A stretch of 64,000 bases of DNA from Pseudescherichia sp031987975 (GTDB taxonomy: Bacteria; Pseudomonadota; Gammaproteobacteria; Enterobacterales; Enterobacteriaceae). The first letter of the stretch is position 1. Each line of letters begins with the position of its first letter. The DNA lies in NCBI RefSeq assembly GCF_031987975.1, contig NZ_DALZYX010000011.1, positions 1-64,000 of the forward strand, given 5' to 3'. The notes under the pieces were generated by a model that worked only from the letters and a program-made list of their open reading frames with translations, was not told where the DNA came from and did not search any database. The translations under genes were made by a program, and so were the position numbers. Shown piece by piece: positions 1 to 8,159 of this stretch.

Positions 1-34
1 AACACAAAGGCAAAAAATTTAACTTTCCGGCAAT

Positions 35-83
35 GGGATTGAAAATCCCCGTGTCCTTGGTTCGATTCCGAGTCCGGGCACCA
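35..83 (+). repeat. 3' fragment of tRNA-Phe, probable island att site
   Basis: These 49 bases match the 3' part of tRNA-Phe (GAA): anticodon loop with GAA, variable loop, T arm with TTCGATT, acceptor 3' strand and CCA. Upstream of position 35 the sequence no longer fits the D arm or the 5' acceptor strand, so no functional tRNA is encoded here. A 3' tRNA copy of this kind is what integrase-type islands leave at the end away from the integrase. The island would lie left of the window. Confidence 0.85.
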
Positions 84-94
84 CTATTTAGAAG

Positions 95-117
95 AACCCG
101 CCTATGGCGGGTTTTTT
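95..117 (+). terminator. Rho-independent terminator behind the tRNA-Phe fragment
   Basis: An 8-bp stem AACCCGCC/GGCGGGTT with a TAT loop is followed by a T run. It is probably the original tRNA-Phe terminator, carried with or kept next to the att copy. Confidence 0.85.
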
Positions 118-489
118 GCTTTCTGGGGTTCCGGTAGATTTTTGGTCATGATGACCGCTGATGTCATAACCCTGCTTCTGCTATTCTGCCCCAGCCTTTC
201 TCTTGAACAGTTACCAATCCTTAAAAATAAACCTTAATATTGCTGTGTGAATATTCGTGTTGAGTATACAGTTTGAGGCTGTTGCGCAGATGCAAAGCTG
301 TTTTCTGTATATCATATAATGGCATCGACCATATGTGATCGATACGAAAAGAAAACCTATTAACTACTTGATTTTGATGGATTAAAATATTGGTAAAATT
401 ATAACATCAATAATAGACCTGAAGCATATATAAATAACACAGTAACTAAATTATAATTCTTTAACATCTGGTTGATATACGAGGTCAGG
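118..489. other. AT-rich intergenic region
   Basis: There is no convincing reading frame. The stretch is strongly AT-rich compared with the rest of the window and presumably carries the promoter of the two-gene operon that starts at 490. I see no recognisable operator. Confidence 0.6.
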
Positions 490-984
490 ATGCGGTTAGT
501 TGTTATGCTGTTAAGCTTTGTGCTCTTCACACCGGTCTGGGCGGGTGAACTTTCCAGACCTGCCGGTAAAGTCCTTTTAACGCTGTCTGGTAATATCGAA
601 AATACAAATGAAGGTGGAAAAGCCGTTTTTGATCTCGCCAGCCTTGAGAAACTGGGTATGGTCAGCTTTCAGACTACTTCTCCCTGGTATGATGGCCGCA
701 CTACCTTTACCGGTGTCCCACTACAAAAGCTCATGGACTATGTCGGAGCGAAAGGTTCTGTTGTTAAGGTCACTGCGCTCAATGACTACACCACCGAAAT
801 TCCTCTCAGTGATTTTAAGAAGCACAATGTTATCCTTGCGTTAAAAGTCAACGGAGAATATATGCGCATCCGTGATAAAGGCCCGTTGTTTGTTGTTTAC
901 CCTTATGACAGCAAGCCCGAGCTGAATAATCAGATTTATTATTCAAGATCGGCCTGGCAGGTCAGTAAAATGAATATTGAGTAA
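490..984 (+). CDS. periplasmic molybdopterin-oxidoreductase-like protein
   Basis: This 164-residue protein is probably exported. The start is set at the ATG at 490 because GAGG sits five bases upstream; a TTG at 472 would also be open but lacks a ribosome site. Residues about 1-18 form a hydrophobic signal peptide ending near VWAGE. The rest resembles the small single-domain proteins of the molybdopterin-dependent oxidoreductase (SUOX-like) fold, with the late motif GPLFVVYPYDSKPEL typical of that group. No molybdenum-ligand cysteine is evident, so a ligand-binding or sensing role is more likely than catalysis. It is followed after 17 bases by a GGDEF-EAL gene, so the two are probably one operon. 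The domain is a family-level inference; the function is unknown. Confidence 0.7.
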   Translation: MRLVVMLLSFVLFTPVWAGELSRPAGKVLLTLSGNIENTNEGGKAVFDLASLEKLGMVSFQTTSPWYDGRTTFTGVPLQKLMDYVGAKGSVVKVTALNDYTTEIPLSDFKKHNVILALKVNGEYMRIRDKGPLFVVYPYDSKPELNNQIYYSRSAWQVSKMNIE

Positions 985-1001
985 GGGATCTGAAGACCAA
1001 C

Positions 1002-2930
1002 ATGAACAGAATTCTGGCTGGCATCATTTGTTTCCTTTTTTTATCTACCGGATATATCTCTTTTCTTGTGCATGAAAGGCAACAAGAGCTGCAGAAACTG
1101 ACTCACTATGCTGCTGCGTGGTCTGCTGCACAGATAGTATCAGAATATTACCGGCTTGAATCGTTGCTTGGCCTTTACACTATTGATGAGACGGTGTCGC
1201 TGGATGATGTGCGCATGCGTCTCGATCTTATGCTCAGCCAGAGTGATTTAATGAAAGAAGGCGATCTAAGGAATTACATAGAGAGTAATAAAGCCAATCA
1301 TACTCTGGCGTTACAGCTTGAGAAGACGCTTGAGTATCTGGATATTCATCTTGAGAAAATGAACCGCTCAGAACTCCATGAATATCTAAAAAAAATGCAG
1401 ACGCTTAATGCCCAACTGGGGCGTCTGTCGTCCGGCGCTTTAGATAAAGATATCAATTTGATTAATGATGCCAATCTCAAAATTAAAACTCTGTACTATA
1501 TTTACTCAGCAACATCTTTATTGCTGATCATAATGAGTGCGATACTTGGCGTGTTGGTATTTTATCAAAACAGAAATATTCTGAAGACACATCTTCAGGT
1601 ACAGAATCTTGCTGATGCACTGCAAGATTCTAAAGAAAAATTGCAAGCTCAGAATGCAAAGCTGGAGTATGACATCGTCCATGACTCACTGACGCAGATG
1701 AATAACCGCCATTTTTTCTGGGGGCATTTGAATGAAACCATCGAGATCGCAGTAAAAAACAATAATTCTGTGGTTGTGATGTTGTTTGATTTAGATAGAT
1801 TCAAGGAGGTCAATGATACATATGGTCATGATGTCGGCGATATGTTATTACGCCAGATATCACACCGTCTAATTTCGATGGGCCTGATTTCCGATACGCT
1901 TTCACGTTTAGGCGGTGATGAATTTGCATTTATCTCGAGTGGCCTGACGGAGAGCTGTGCCGTTTCATTAGCCCAAAATATAATCGATGCTATTAGCCAG
2001 CCCTACACTCTTCATAATACGATTATCAATATAACCACCAGTGTCGGCATTGTTATCTCAGACACTGAACGTCGCTCCGACTATCTTTACAAATTTGCCG
2101 ATCTGGCTCTTTATGAAGCTAAAAATGAAGGCACGGGTAAGATAAAAGTCTTCCGACAATGGATGTTAGAAAAACTGCAAGAAAGCCGAACTCTTGAGCA
2201 TGATATGGCACAAGCGTTAGTGAACAAAGAGTTCGTGGTTTACTATCAGCCTATCGTCGATTCATTCAGCCGGGAAATTTACAGCTATGAAGCCCTTATT
2301 CGTTGGATACATCCTCTGAAGGGTCTTCTGTCGCCAGACAGTTTTATTCCTGTGGCGGAGAAAACAGGAATGATCAACGAGATGGGGAAATCGGTGCTTG
2401 AAATAGCCTGCCGGGAAGCCGCATCCTGGGCGATCCCAGCTAAAATTTCAGTGAATGTCTCTCCTGTCCAACTTAGCAGCGAAGCCTTTGCCGGGATAGT
2501 GCAGTCTATTCTGAACGAAACGGGACTCCCCGCTGAGCGTCTTGAACTGGAAGTGACTGAATCCTCTCTCTTTACAGAGAGCAATACGCCAATGGATACG
2601 CTTAACATGCTGCGAGAGCTGGGTGTGAAAATCTCCATCGATGATTTTGGTACCGGTTATTCTTCTCTTTCGCGGCTCAGCAGGCTTGCTTTTGATAAAA
2701 TCAAAATAGACAAATCCTTTGTGCATTCGATATCAACACATGAAGACGCCCTTAATATCATCAGGCTCATCACCGGCATGGCGAAATCCCTCAATATGAA
2801 GGCCGTTGCGGAAGGTGTTGAAACTAAGGAGCAGCTGGAAAGCCTTCAGGCGCTGGGCTGTGATTTCTCACAAGGCTATTTGTTTGGCAAACCTCAGCCT
2901 TATGTAGATGAGAAAATCAAAAACGGTTAA
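1002..2930 (+). CDS. membrane GGDEF-EAL c-di-GMP enzyme
   Basis: The 642-residue inner-membrane protein has a TM helix at about 5-23, a helical periplasmic region, and a second TM helix at about 163-188. Then come a GGDEF domain (LGGDEF near residue 303) and an EAL domain (YEALIRW near 428). The GGDEF motif is intact, but the inhibitory I-site arginine is replaced (LISD instead of RxxD). The EAL domain keeps its catalytic set: EAL, NVSP, ELEVTES, DDFGTGYSS, KIDKSF and AEGVET. Phosphodiesterase activity is therefore likely, with possible cyclase activity. It probably works with the exported protein encoded just upstream, which could bind its periplasmic part. The base composition is more AT-rich than the core genes, suggesting transfer. 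Confidence 0.93.
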   Translation: MNRILAGIICFLFLSTGYISFLVHERQQELQKLTHYAAAWSAAQIVSEYYRLESLLGLYTIDETVSLDDVRMRLDLMLSQSDLMKEGDLRNYIESNKANHTLALQLEKTLEYLDIHLEKMNRSELHEYLKKMQTLNAQLGRLSSGALDKDINLINDANLKIKTLYYIYSATSLLLIIMSAILGVLVFYQNRNILKTHLQVQNLADALQDSKEKLQAQNAKLEYDIVHDSLTQMNNRHFFWGHLNETIEIAVKNNNSVVVMLFDLDRFKEVNDTYGHDVGDMLLRQISHRLISMGLISDTLSRLGGDEFAFISSGLTESCAVSLAQNIIDAISQPYTLHNTIINITTSVGIVISDTERRSDYLYKFADLALYEAKNEGTGKIKVFRQWMLEKLQESRTLEHDMAQALVNKEFVVYYQPIVDSFSREIYSYEALIRWIHPLKGLLSPDSFIPVAEKTGMINEMGKSVLEIACREAASWAIPAKISVNVSPVQLSSEAFAGIVQSILNETGLPAERLELEVTESSLFTESNTPMDTLNMLRELGVKISIDDFGTGYSSLSRLSRLAFDKIKIDKSFVHSISTHEDALNIIRLITGMAKSLNMKAVAEGVETKEQLESLQALGCDFSQGYLFGKPQPYVDEKIKNG

Positions 2931-2990
2931 AGGGAAAATGTGCTTTCTACCTACTCTATATAAAAGGAGGCCTTAAAAACTTCTGCTGTA

Positions 2991-3668
2991 TCATAGATTG
3001 TGTGCCTCTGAAAGGTGCGATATATCATCACACATCTCTTGTAACTCATTGATCAATCTTGCCACATGGAAACCATCGCACACGGAATGATGTACCAGAA
3101 CGGCGAGAGGCAACAAGATTTTTTCATCTTGTTTATAGTATTTTCCAAGAGTGAACATAGGAGAAAAAAAGTTTTGCATATGAGCAACATTGGTATTAAA
3201 GCTGGTAAAGCTTACCCAAGGGATAGCCGATATGAAAAATACATTTTCCCGAGATTCCGCCTTGGGCCAATAAGAGAGGTTATCACCATACTGCGCGGTG
3301 TCTTCAGAATAAATTTTTTGGAAGTGATGAATATTGCCATCGTAGTGACTCCATAATGATGAAAACGTCTCCGTCTCATTATGGAAAATCGTGTAGCTTG
3401 GATGAATTTCATTCCATACAACAAGCTCATTATTCTTTATAGCCATGCGGAACTCCGCATGACTGTTTACGACTTTAGAAAGAAGGAAAATAATAGTAGG
3501 ATAAAATTTCCAGCCAACTTGCTTTATATGCTTAAGCAGCTCGGTAATATCCAGAAGGACGGTTTGGTTAAAAGTACATTGAGCAAACGACTGAAACACT
3601 TCAAAATGCTCTTTCCTTGCCCAACGAGACAAGTCAACAGGTGTATATTCCGGGGTTGTTTTTTTCAT
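2991..3668 (-). CDS. type A chloramphenicol O-acetyltransferase
   Basis: This 225-residue cytoplasmic enzyme of the classical (type A) CAT family transfers acetyl from acetyl-CoA to chloramphenicol. The active-site motif HHSVCDGFH is present, with catalytic His near 194 and the structural Asp near 198. The length fits the family (about 213-225). It stands alone, convergent with the GGDEF-EAL gene and separated by 60 bases, with no transposase or integron parts nearby. It is AT-rich, unlike the core genes. It could be an old chromosomal variant instead of a recently acquired resistance cassette. I do not assign a specific cat allele. Activity is predicted from the intact motif only. Confidence 0.93.
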   Translation of the reverse strand: MKKTTPEYTPVDLSRWARKEHFEVFQSFAQCTFNQTVLLDITELLKHIKQVGWKFYPTIIFLLSKVVNSHAEFRMAIKNNELVVWNEIHPSYTIFHNETETFSSLWSHYDGNIHHFQKIYSEDTAQYGDNLSYWPKAESRENVFFISAIPWVSFTSFNTNVAHMQNFFSPMFTLGKYYKQDEKILLPLAVLVHHSVCDGFHVARLINELQEMCDDISHLSEAHNL

Positions 3669-3811
3669 TTTTTAACCAGTGATTATAAATTATCTATCAG
3701 ATGTTAGTCTAAGTTTTGTGTGTTAAAAAACATATATGGCTCAACCCGTTCTGGTAGAGCGCGCATTTTTAAGAGTAGCGCATCCTTATGCAAGAGGGAA
3801 GGAAATCTAAA

Positions 3812-3838
3812 ACATTTAGTATATCAGATACTAAATGT
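3812..3838. repeat. perfect 11-5-11 inverted repeat
   Basis: Arms ACATTTAGTAT and ATACTAAATGT pair perfectly around the spacer ATCAG. It lies about 145 bases upstream of the catA-type gene and about 95 bases past the end of the tetR gene. It has no T run, so it is not a normal terminator. It could be an operator or a recombination site. Confidence 0.75.
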
Positions 3839-3933
3839 AGATTGTTTTAATCCTTACCCTTTTAGACACGCGTCTCCAGCACTGCAATAAATTTGGAATG
3901 TACTGGCTACATAACAAGAGATTACCCTCCCTC

Positions 3934-4539
3934 TTAGAGGGAGACATGTAAAATCTGGCGTGTCATTTTTAGCGCTGCATCAAATGGCGTAGCGGTACGT
4001 ACAATTTTCACCATGACGCTTGCGCCAACCCAAAGCTGGTACAGGCTTTCGGCCACCTTTTCAGGTTCATCTTCAAGCGTTAACGATCCTTCCGCTGCGC
4101 CCGCTTCCAGCGCGTCCGCCAGCCGGGAAATAATACCCGCCGTACCGTGCACCAGCGCCAAACGCATTTTATCCGATAAATCGGCCACTTCCGCGCCCAG
4201 CTTCACGGCGAGGCATTTGCCCTGACAGTCATAAAAAGACTGCGTCTCGCGCCATTTCTGCCAGTAATTGATCAACCTTTGAGCGTGACTAAGGCCTGGC
4301 TCAGCAAGCGTCTCGTCAAGCTCGGCCAGGTAATCGTTAAAGTAATGCTCCAGCATGGCTACGCCGAAATCTTCTTTTGACGAGAAATAATAATAAAAGG
4401 AACCCTTTGGAACATCTGACTCGTCCAAAATTTCTTTTAAACCGACAGCTGAAAAGCCCTTGCCGGCCATAATACGTTGTCCGGTTGCAAGAATATGTTC
4501 GCGGACCTGCTGGGTATGTTGTTGCGTTGCAGTTTTCAT
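3934..4539 (-). CDS. TetR-family regulator, NemR-like
   Basis: This 201-residue repressor has an N-terminal HTH (about 12-58, ending in the typical VPKGSFYYYFSSKEDF segment) and a ligand-binding C-terminal domain. The segment with Cys105 and Cys109 (DCQGKCLAVKLGAEV) aligns with the region of E. coli NemR that holds its reactive cysteine. NemR senses quinones, aldehydes and hypochlorous acid. A palindromic operator lies 21 bases upstream of the start, so autorepression is likely. Similar sites stand before the DJ-1-like and PanE-like genes, so these are its probable targets. Inference: an electrophile- or aldehyde-responsive regulator. It is not NemR itself, because nemA and gloA are not adjacent. 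Confidence 0.9.
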   Translation of the reverse strand: MKTATQQHTQQVREHILATGQRIMAGKGFSAVGLKEILDESDVPKGSFYYYFSSKEDFGVAMLEHYFNDYLAELDETLAEPGLSHAQRLINYWQKWRETQSFYDCQGKCLAVKLGAEVADLSDKMRLALVHGTAGIISRLADALEAGAAEGSLTLEDEPEKVAESLYQLWVGASVMVKIVRTATPFDAALKMTRQILHVSL

Positions 4540-4559
4540 ACCATCAATCTATCAACAGT

Positions 4560-4574
4560 TAGACCAGTCGTCTA
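4560..4574. promoter_or_regulatory. TetR-type operator, site 1
   Basis: TAGACCAGTCGTCTA is a perfect inverted repeat of TAGAC and GTCTA around five bases. It sits just upstream of the tetR-type gene. It matches the general form I recall for the NemR box (TAGACC...GTCTA). Confidence 0.75.
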
Positions 4575-4730
4575 TAAAGCGTAGCGAGTTTATTTTTCTG
4601 ATCTAAGCTAAGAGTCGCAACCATCCTTCGAGTTTTATCCTCCCCTGCTTTATCAATCCGGTTGGTTCATATCCCGCCCCGGAAGCTGAGGTGTCAGCCA
4701 GCCACTCCACCTCAGACATCCGGGCATATG

Positions 4731-5411
4731 CTATACAGCCAGCTGTTTCAACAGTTGCTCAGCGGTTGCCGCCGATGAGGTCGGGTTCTGACCGGTGATC
4801 AACAGCCCGTCAGTCACCACATAGGAGTCCCAGTCTGCGCCTTTGGAGTAGATCCCTCCTTTCGCAATCAGTTCGTCCTCTACCAGGAACGGCACCACGT
4901 GGGTCAGGCCTACCGCCTCCTCCTCCGTGTTCGTGAAGCCGGTGACCTTACGTCCCTCGACCAGCGGTCTGCCTTCCGGCGTTTTAACGTGGCGTAATAC
5001 ACCCGGAGCGTGGCAGACAAACGCTACATTTTTGCCAGCAGCGAAGAAGGACTCGAGCAGCGCAATGGAGTGCTTATCTTCCGCCAGATCCCACAGCGGA
5101 CCGTGCCCGCCCGGATAGAATACGGTGTCGAAATCCGCCTGCGATACGCTGTCCAGACGGACAGTATTCGCCAGCTGAGCCATGGCGTCAGTATCAGCTT
5201 CAAAGCGGTGCGTAAATTCAGTTTGGAAATCCGGCTCATTGCTTTTCGGATCCAGCGGCGGATTACCGCCTTTCGGCGAGGCCAGCACGATTTCCGCGCC
5301 GGCGTCTTTGAAGGCGTAGTAAGGCGCGGCCAGCTCTTCCAGCCAGAAACCGGTTTTACGACCTGTGCTGCCCAGGGTGTCGTGAGAGGTCAGTACCATT
5401 AATACTTTCAT
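4731..5411 (-). CDS. DJ-1/PfpI (class I glutamine amidotransferase-like) protein
   Basis: The 226-residue cytoplasmic protein belongs to the DJ-1/ThiJ/PfpI superfamily. The start is taken at 5411 because GGAG lies seven bases upstream; the ATG two codons earlier is too close. The nucleophile elbow FVCHAPGV carries the catalytic Cys near residue 133 followed by His. The YPGGHGPLWDL segment is typical of the HchA-like branch, which includes glyoxalase III and chaperone-type members. It is transcribed toward the tetR gene, with operator site 2 directly upstream. A role in removing reactive aldehydes such as methylglyoxal is inferred from family and context; the substrate is not known. Confidence 0.9.
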   Translation of the reverse strand: MKVLMVLTSHDTLGSTGRKTGFWLEELAAPYYAFKDAGAEIVLASPKGGNPPLDPKSNEPDFQTEFTHRFEADTDAMAQLANTVRLDSVSQADFDTVFYPGGHGPLWDLAEDKHSIALLESFFAAGKNVAFVCHAPGVLRHVKTPEGRPLVEGRKVTGFTNTEEEAVGLTHVVPFLVEDELIAKGGIYSKGADWDSYVVTDGLLITGQNPTSSAATAEQLLKQLAV

Positions 5412-5446
5412 TTTCATTCTCCGCTTGATCGATTAACTATTTATAT

Positions 5447-5461
5447 TAGACCGGTCGTATA
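5447..5461. promoter_or_regulatory. TetR-type operator, site 2
   Basis: TAGACCGGTCGTATA lies 36 bases upstream of the DJ-1-like gene. It differs from site 1 by three bases. A weaker relative (AGACCTGTCG) occurs at about 5480-5489. Confidence 0.7.
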
Positions 5462-5574
5462 TAAAAATGACGTCATATCAGACCTGTCGATAAAGGATAG
5501 ATGCATTTACCCTTGCTTGTGATGTCGTTATGTTTACAGGGAAAACTGGCCCCTGAACCTAAGCTAACAACTAT

Positions 5575-5589
5575 TCGACCGGTCGTCTA
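5575..5589. promoter_or_regulatory. TetR-type operator, site 3
   Basis: TCGACCGGTCGTCTA lies about 60 bases upstream of the PanE-like gene on the plus strand. With site 2 it frames the divergent promoter region. Confidence 0.7.
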
Positions 5590-5649
5590 TAGAATTTTTG
5601 CATTAATATAAAAATCGTTTTTTGGTTAACTACGTCAGGAGAACATGAG

Positions 5650-6540
5650 ATGCCTGATCTTCCAAGGATTGCGCTTATCGGCCCAGGTGCAATCGGTACG
5701 ACTATCGCTGCCGTGCTGCATGAAGTTGGCCGCACGCCTCTGCTTTGCGGGCGCACCGTCCACCCGCAGTTAACGCTGCGCCATGAGGAAGGTGAAATTG
5801 TGGTGCCCGGCCCGGTACTGAGCGATCCGGCGGCAATATCTCATCCATTCGACATCGTCTTTGTCGCAGTGAAAGTGACGCAGGTCGCTGACTGTGCAGA
5901 CTGGCTGGCAACGCTGTGTGATGAAAACACCATCGTGTGCGCCCTGCAAAACGGCGTTGAACAGAGAACTCAGCTAGCCCCTTTGGTTAAAAGTGCCGAG
6001 GTGCTGCCGTCGATAGTGTGGTTTCCCGCTCAGCGAGAGCCGGACGCCTCTGTCTGGTTACGTGCCACGCCGCGACTCACCCTGCCCGATGTGCCACAGG
6101 CAAAAGCGGTGGTGGATGCGCTCGGCGGCACACGCTGTACAGTTGAGCTGTCCTCTGATTTTATCTCTCTCGCCTGGCGTAAGCTGCTGCAAAACGCGGT
6201 CGCAGGCCTGATGGTACTCGCCAATCGTCGTGCCGGGATGTTCTCACGTCCGGATATCACAGCTCTGGCGCTGGCCTATCTGAAAGAGGGACTAACCGTC
6301 GCACGTGCAGAAGGTGCGGCACTCGATGACAGCGTGCCGCAGGAGATCGTTGACGGTTTTCATCGTGCTCCTGCGGATCTGGGCACGTCGATTCTCGCCG
6401 ACCGCCAGGCTAACCGTCCTATGGAGTGGGATATACGCAATGGCGTAATACAGCGTTATGGCCAGTCACACGGTATTCCTACTCCCGTCAGCGATGTGCT
6501 GGTTCCACTGCTGGCAGCAGGAAGCGAGGGACCGGGTTAA
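5650..6540 (+). CDS. ketopantoate-reductase-like (PanE/ApbA family) oxidoreductase
   Basis: The 296-residue protein has an N-terminal Rossmann fold with the dinucleotide motif GPGAIG near residues 11-16. The C-terminal helical domain carries the family segment AWRKLLQNAVAGLMVL. PanE reduces 2-dehydropantoate to pantoate with NADPH. Many paralogues in this family act on other 2-keto acids, and this is probably one of them, since it sits in a stress cluster and not with pantothenate genes. The start at 5650 has an AGGAGA site eight bases upstream. Operator site 3 in the leader suggests control by the TetR protein at 3934-4539. Confidence 0.88.
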   Translation: MPDLPRIALIGPGAIGTTIAAVLHEVGRTPLLCGRTVHPQLTLRHEEGEIVVPGPVLSDPAAISHPFDIVFVAVKVTQVADCADWLATLCDENTIVCALQNGVEQRTQLAPLVKSAEVLPSIVWFPAQREPDASVWLRATPRLTLPDVPQAKAVVDALGGTRCTVELSSDFISLAWRKLLQNAVAGLMVLANRRAGMFSRPDITALALAYLKEGLTVARAEGAALDDSVPQEIVDGFHRAPADLGTSILADRQANRPMEWDIRNGVIQRYGQSHGIPTPVSDVLVPLLAAGSEGPG

Positions 6541-6689
6541 CGTCGGTAAACTCCCTTCTGTTTCATCAATTTATTTGACCAATTCCGTTAAACAAATGGC
6601 ATTTATTCTCACTCTGTAACGCGTAGAGTAGGCGTATCGAAAGCAGGCTTCGGCCTGCCGCCTATTCCTCTGAAGTCAGGATAAACGTC

Positions 6690-7715
6690 ATGAAAAAGAT
6701 CGGATTTTTGTCATTTGGTCACTGGACGCCGTCGCCGCAGTCTGGAACCCGTTCGGCCGCTGATGCGCTGCTGCAATCTATCGATCTGGCCGTTGCTGCT
6801 GAAGAGCTGGGCGCGGATGGCGCCTATTTCAGGGTCCACCACTTTGCCCGCCAGCTTGCTTCACCCTTCCCTCTGCTGGCCGCCGTAGGCGCGAAAACGA
6901 AGAGTATCGAAATTGGTACCGGCGTGATCGACATGCGCTATGAGAACCCGATGTATATGGCGGAAGATGCCGGTGCAGCGGATCTGATCTCAGGCGGCCG
7001 TTTGCAGCTGGGTATCAGCCGCGGCTCTCCGGAGCAGGTGATTGATGGCTGGCGCTACTTTGGTTACGCCCCGTCCGAAGGAGAAAACGAGTCGGATATG
7101 GCGCGCCGCCATACCGAGGTACTGCTGGACGTGCTGCGTGGCGAAGGCTTTGCGAAACCTAATCCACAGCCGATGTTCCCAAATCCGCCGGGCCTGCTGC
7201 GCCTTGAACCGCACTCTGAAGGTTTGCGGGATCGTATCTGGTGGGGGGCCGGCTCGAATGCCACTGCGGTGTGGGCTGCCAGGTTGGGCATGAACCTGCA
7301 AAGCTCGACGCTGAAAGATGATGAGACAGGCGAGCCGTTCCATATCCAGCAGGCAAAACAGATCCGCGCCTATCGCGAAGCCTGGGCCGAAGCGGGACAT
7401 ACCCGGACGCCACGCGTCTCGGTTAGCCGCAGCATCTTTGCCCTGATGGACCAGCGCGACCGGATGTATTTTGGTTCAAGCCGTAACGAAAGCGATAGCA
7501 TCGGCTTCCTTGATGAGAAAACGCGGGCAATCTTTGGACGCAGCTATGCCGCAGAGCCTGACAGGCTGATCGAGCAGCTGAAGCAGGACGAAGCGATCGC
7601 CGAAGCGGATACCCTGTTACTGACCGTGCCGAACCAGCTAGGCGTGGACTACAACGCCCATGTTATCGAGTCCATCCTGAAGCATGTGGCTCCGGCGATG
7701 GGCTGGCGCGATTAA
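6690..7715 (+). CDS. luciferase-like flavin-dependent monooxygenase
   Basis: This 341-residue TIM-barrel protein belongs to the LLM (bacterial luciferase-like) class, which uses FMNH2 and oxygen. The early segment EELGADGAYFRVHHF (about residues 37-51) and the GGRLQLGISRG segment near 107-117 are characteristic of the class. The substrate cannot be read from the sequence. It follows the PanE-like gene after 149 bases in the same direction. That gap is long enough for its own promoter, so operon membership is uncertain. A terminator-like hairpin follows. Confidence 0.9.
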   Translation: MKKIGFLSFGHWTPSPQSGTRSAADALLQSIDLAVAAEELGADGAYFRVHHFARQLASPFPLLAAVGAKTKSIEIGTGVIDMRYENPMYMAEDAGAADLISGGRLQLGISRGSPEQVIDGWRYFGYAPSEGENESDMARRHTEVLLDVLRGEGFAKPNPQPMFPNPPGLLRLEPHSEGLRDRIWWGAGSNATAVWAARLGMNLQSSTLKDDETGEPFHIQQAKQIRAYREAWAEAGHTRTPRVSVSRSIFALMDQRDRMYFGSSRNESDSIGFLDEKTRAIFGRSYAAEPDRLIEQLKQDEAIAEADTLLLTVPNQLGVDYNAHVIESILKHVAPAMGWRD

Positions 7716-7737
7716 ATCCCATCAGTTCGCAGTGCAA

Positions 7738-7771
7738 AACGCCTCGCGTGCTTTACGGCATGCGAGGCGTT
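7738..7771 (+). terminator. terminator-like hairpin after the LLM gene
   Basis: A 13-bp stem with one G-T pair (AACGCCTCGCGTG against CATGCGAGGCGTT) and an 8-base loop is followed by an AT-rich tail. Confidence 0.7.
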
Positions 7772-7818
7772 ATAGTTTATAGAGCAACTGATGCAGGCTT
7801 AAGCTCTGGAGACGCCTT

Positions 7819-8064
7819 ATGAGTAATGAAACACCCCTGAAATATTATGACATTGCCGATGAGTATGCGACGGAAGCCAACAGGCCCGTAGGCGAGTCCG
7901 AGCGTGACGCCCTGGCGCGCTATTTTGAGCTGTTGATTACCCGCTTAATGAATAACGAAGAGATCAGCGAAGAGGCGCAGCGCGAGATGGCTCTTGAAGC
8001 CAGCATTGATCCAGAGCGTATCGATGAGATCGCGGAGTTCCTGAATCGATGGGGCAATGAGTAG
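7819..8064 (+). CDS. ymjA: YmjA-like small acidic protein (DUF2543)
   Basis: This 81-residue soluble acidic protein has the pattern LKYYDIADEYATE at the N-terminus and IDEIAEFLNRWGNE at the C-terminus. Both match E. coli YmjA as I recall it, and the length is the same. No enzyme motif is visible and the function is unknown in the family. In E. coli K-12 ymjA lies elsewhere in the genome, so its position here is a different context. It is monocistronic, with a short leader and a gap of about 95 bases before the next gene. Confidence 0.75.
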   Translation: MSNETPLKYYDIADEYATEANRPVGESERDALARYFELLITRLMNNEEISEEAQREMALEASIDPERIDEIAEFLNRWGNE

Positions 8065-8159
8065 CATCTGTTCAAAGACGTAGTCTGCGCAGGCGTTGTG
8101 CTTTACACTGCGCGCTGCAAAAATTGAGTAGATAAACGATTAATCAGGCGGTAATGGCG

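Noticed and set aside
1..83. Intact tRNA-Phe gene
   Set aside because: The D arm and 5' acceptor strand are absent; only the 3' 49 bases match.
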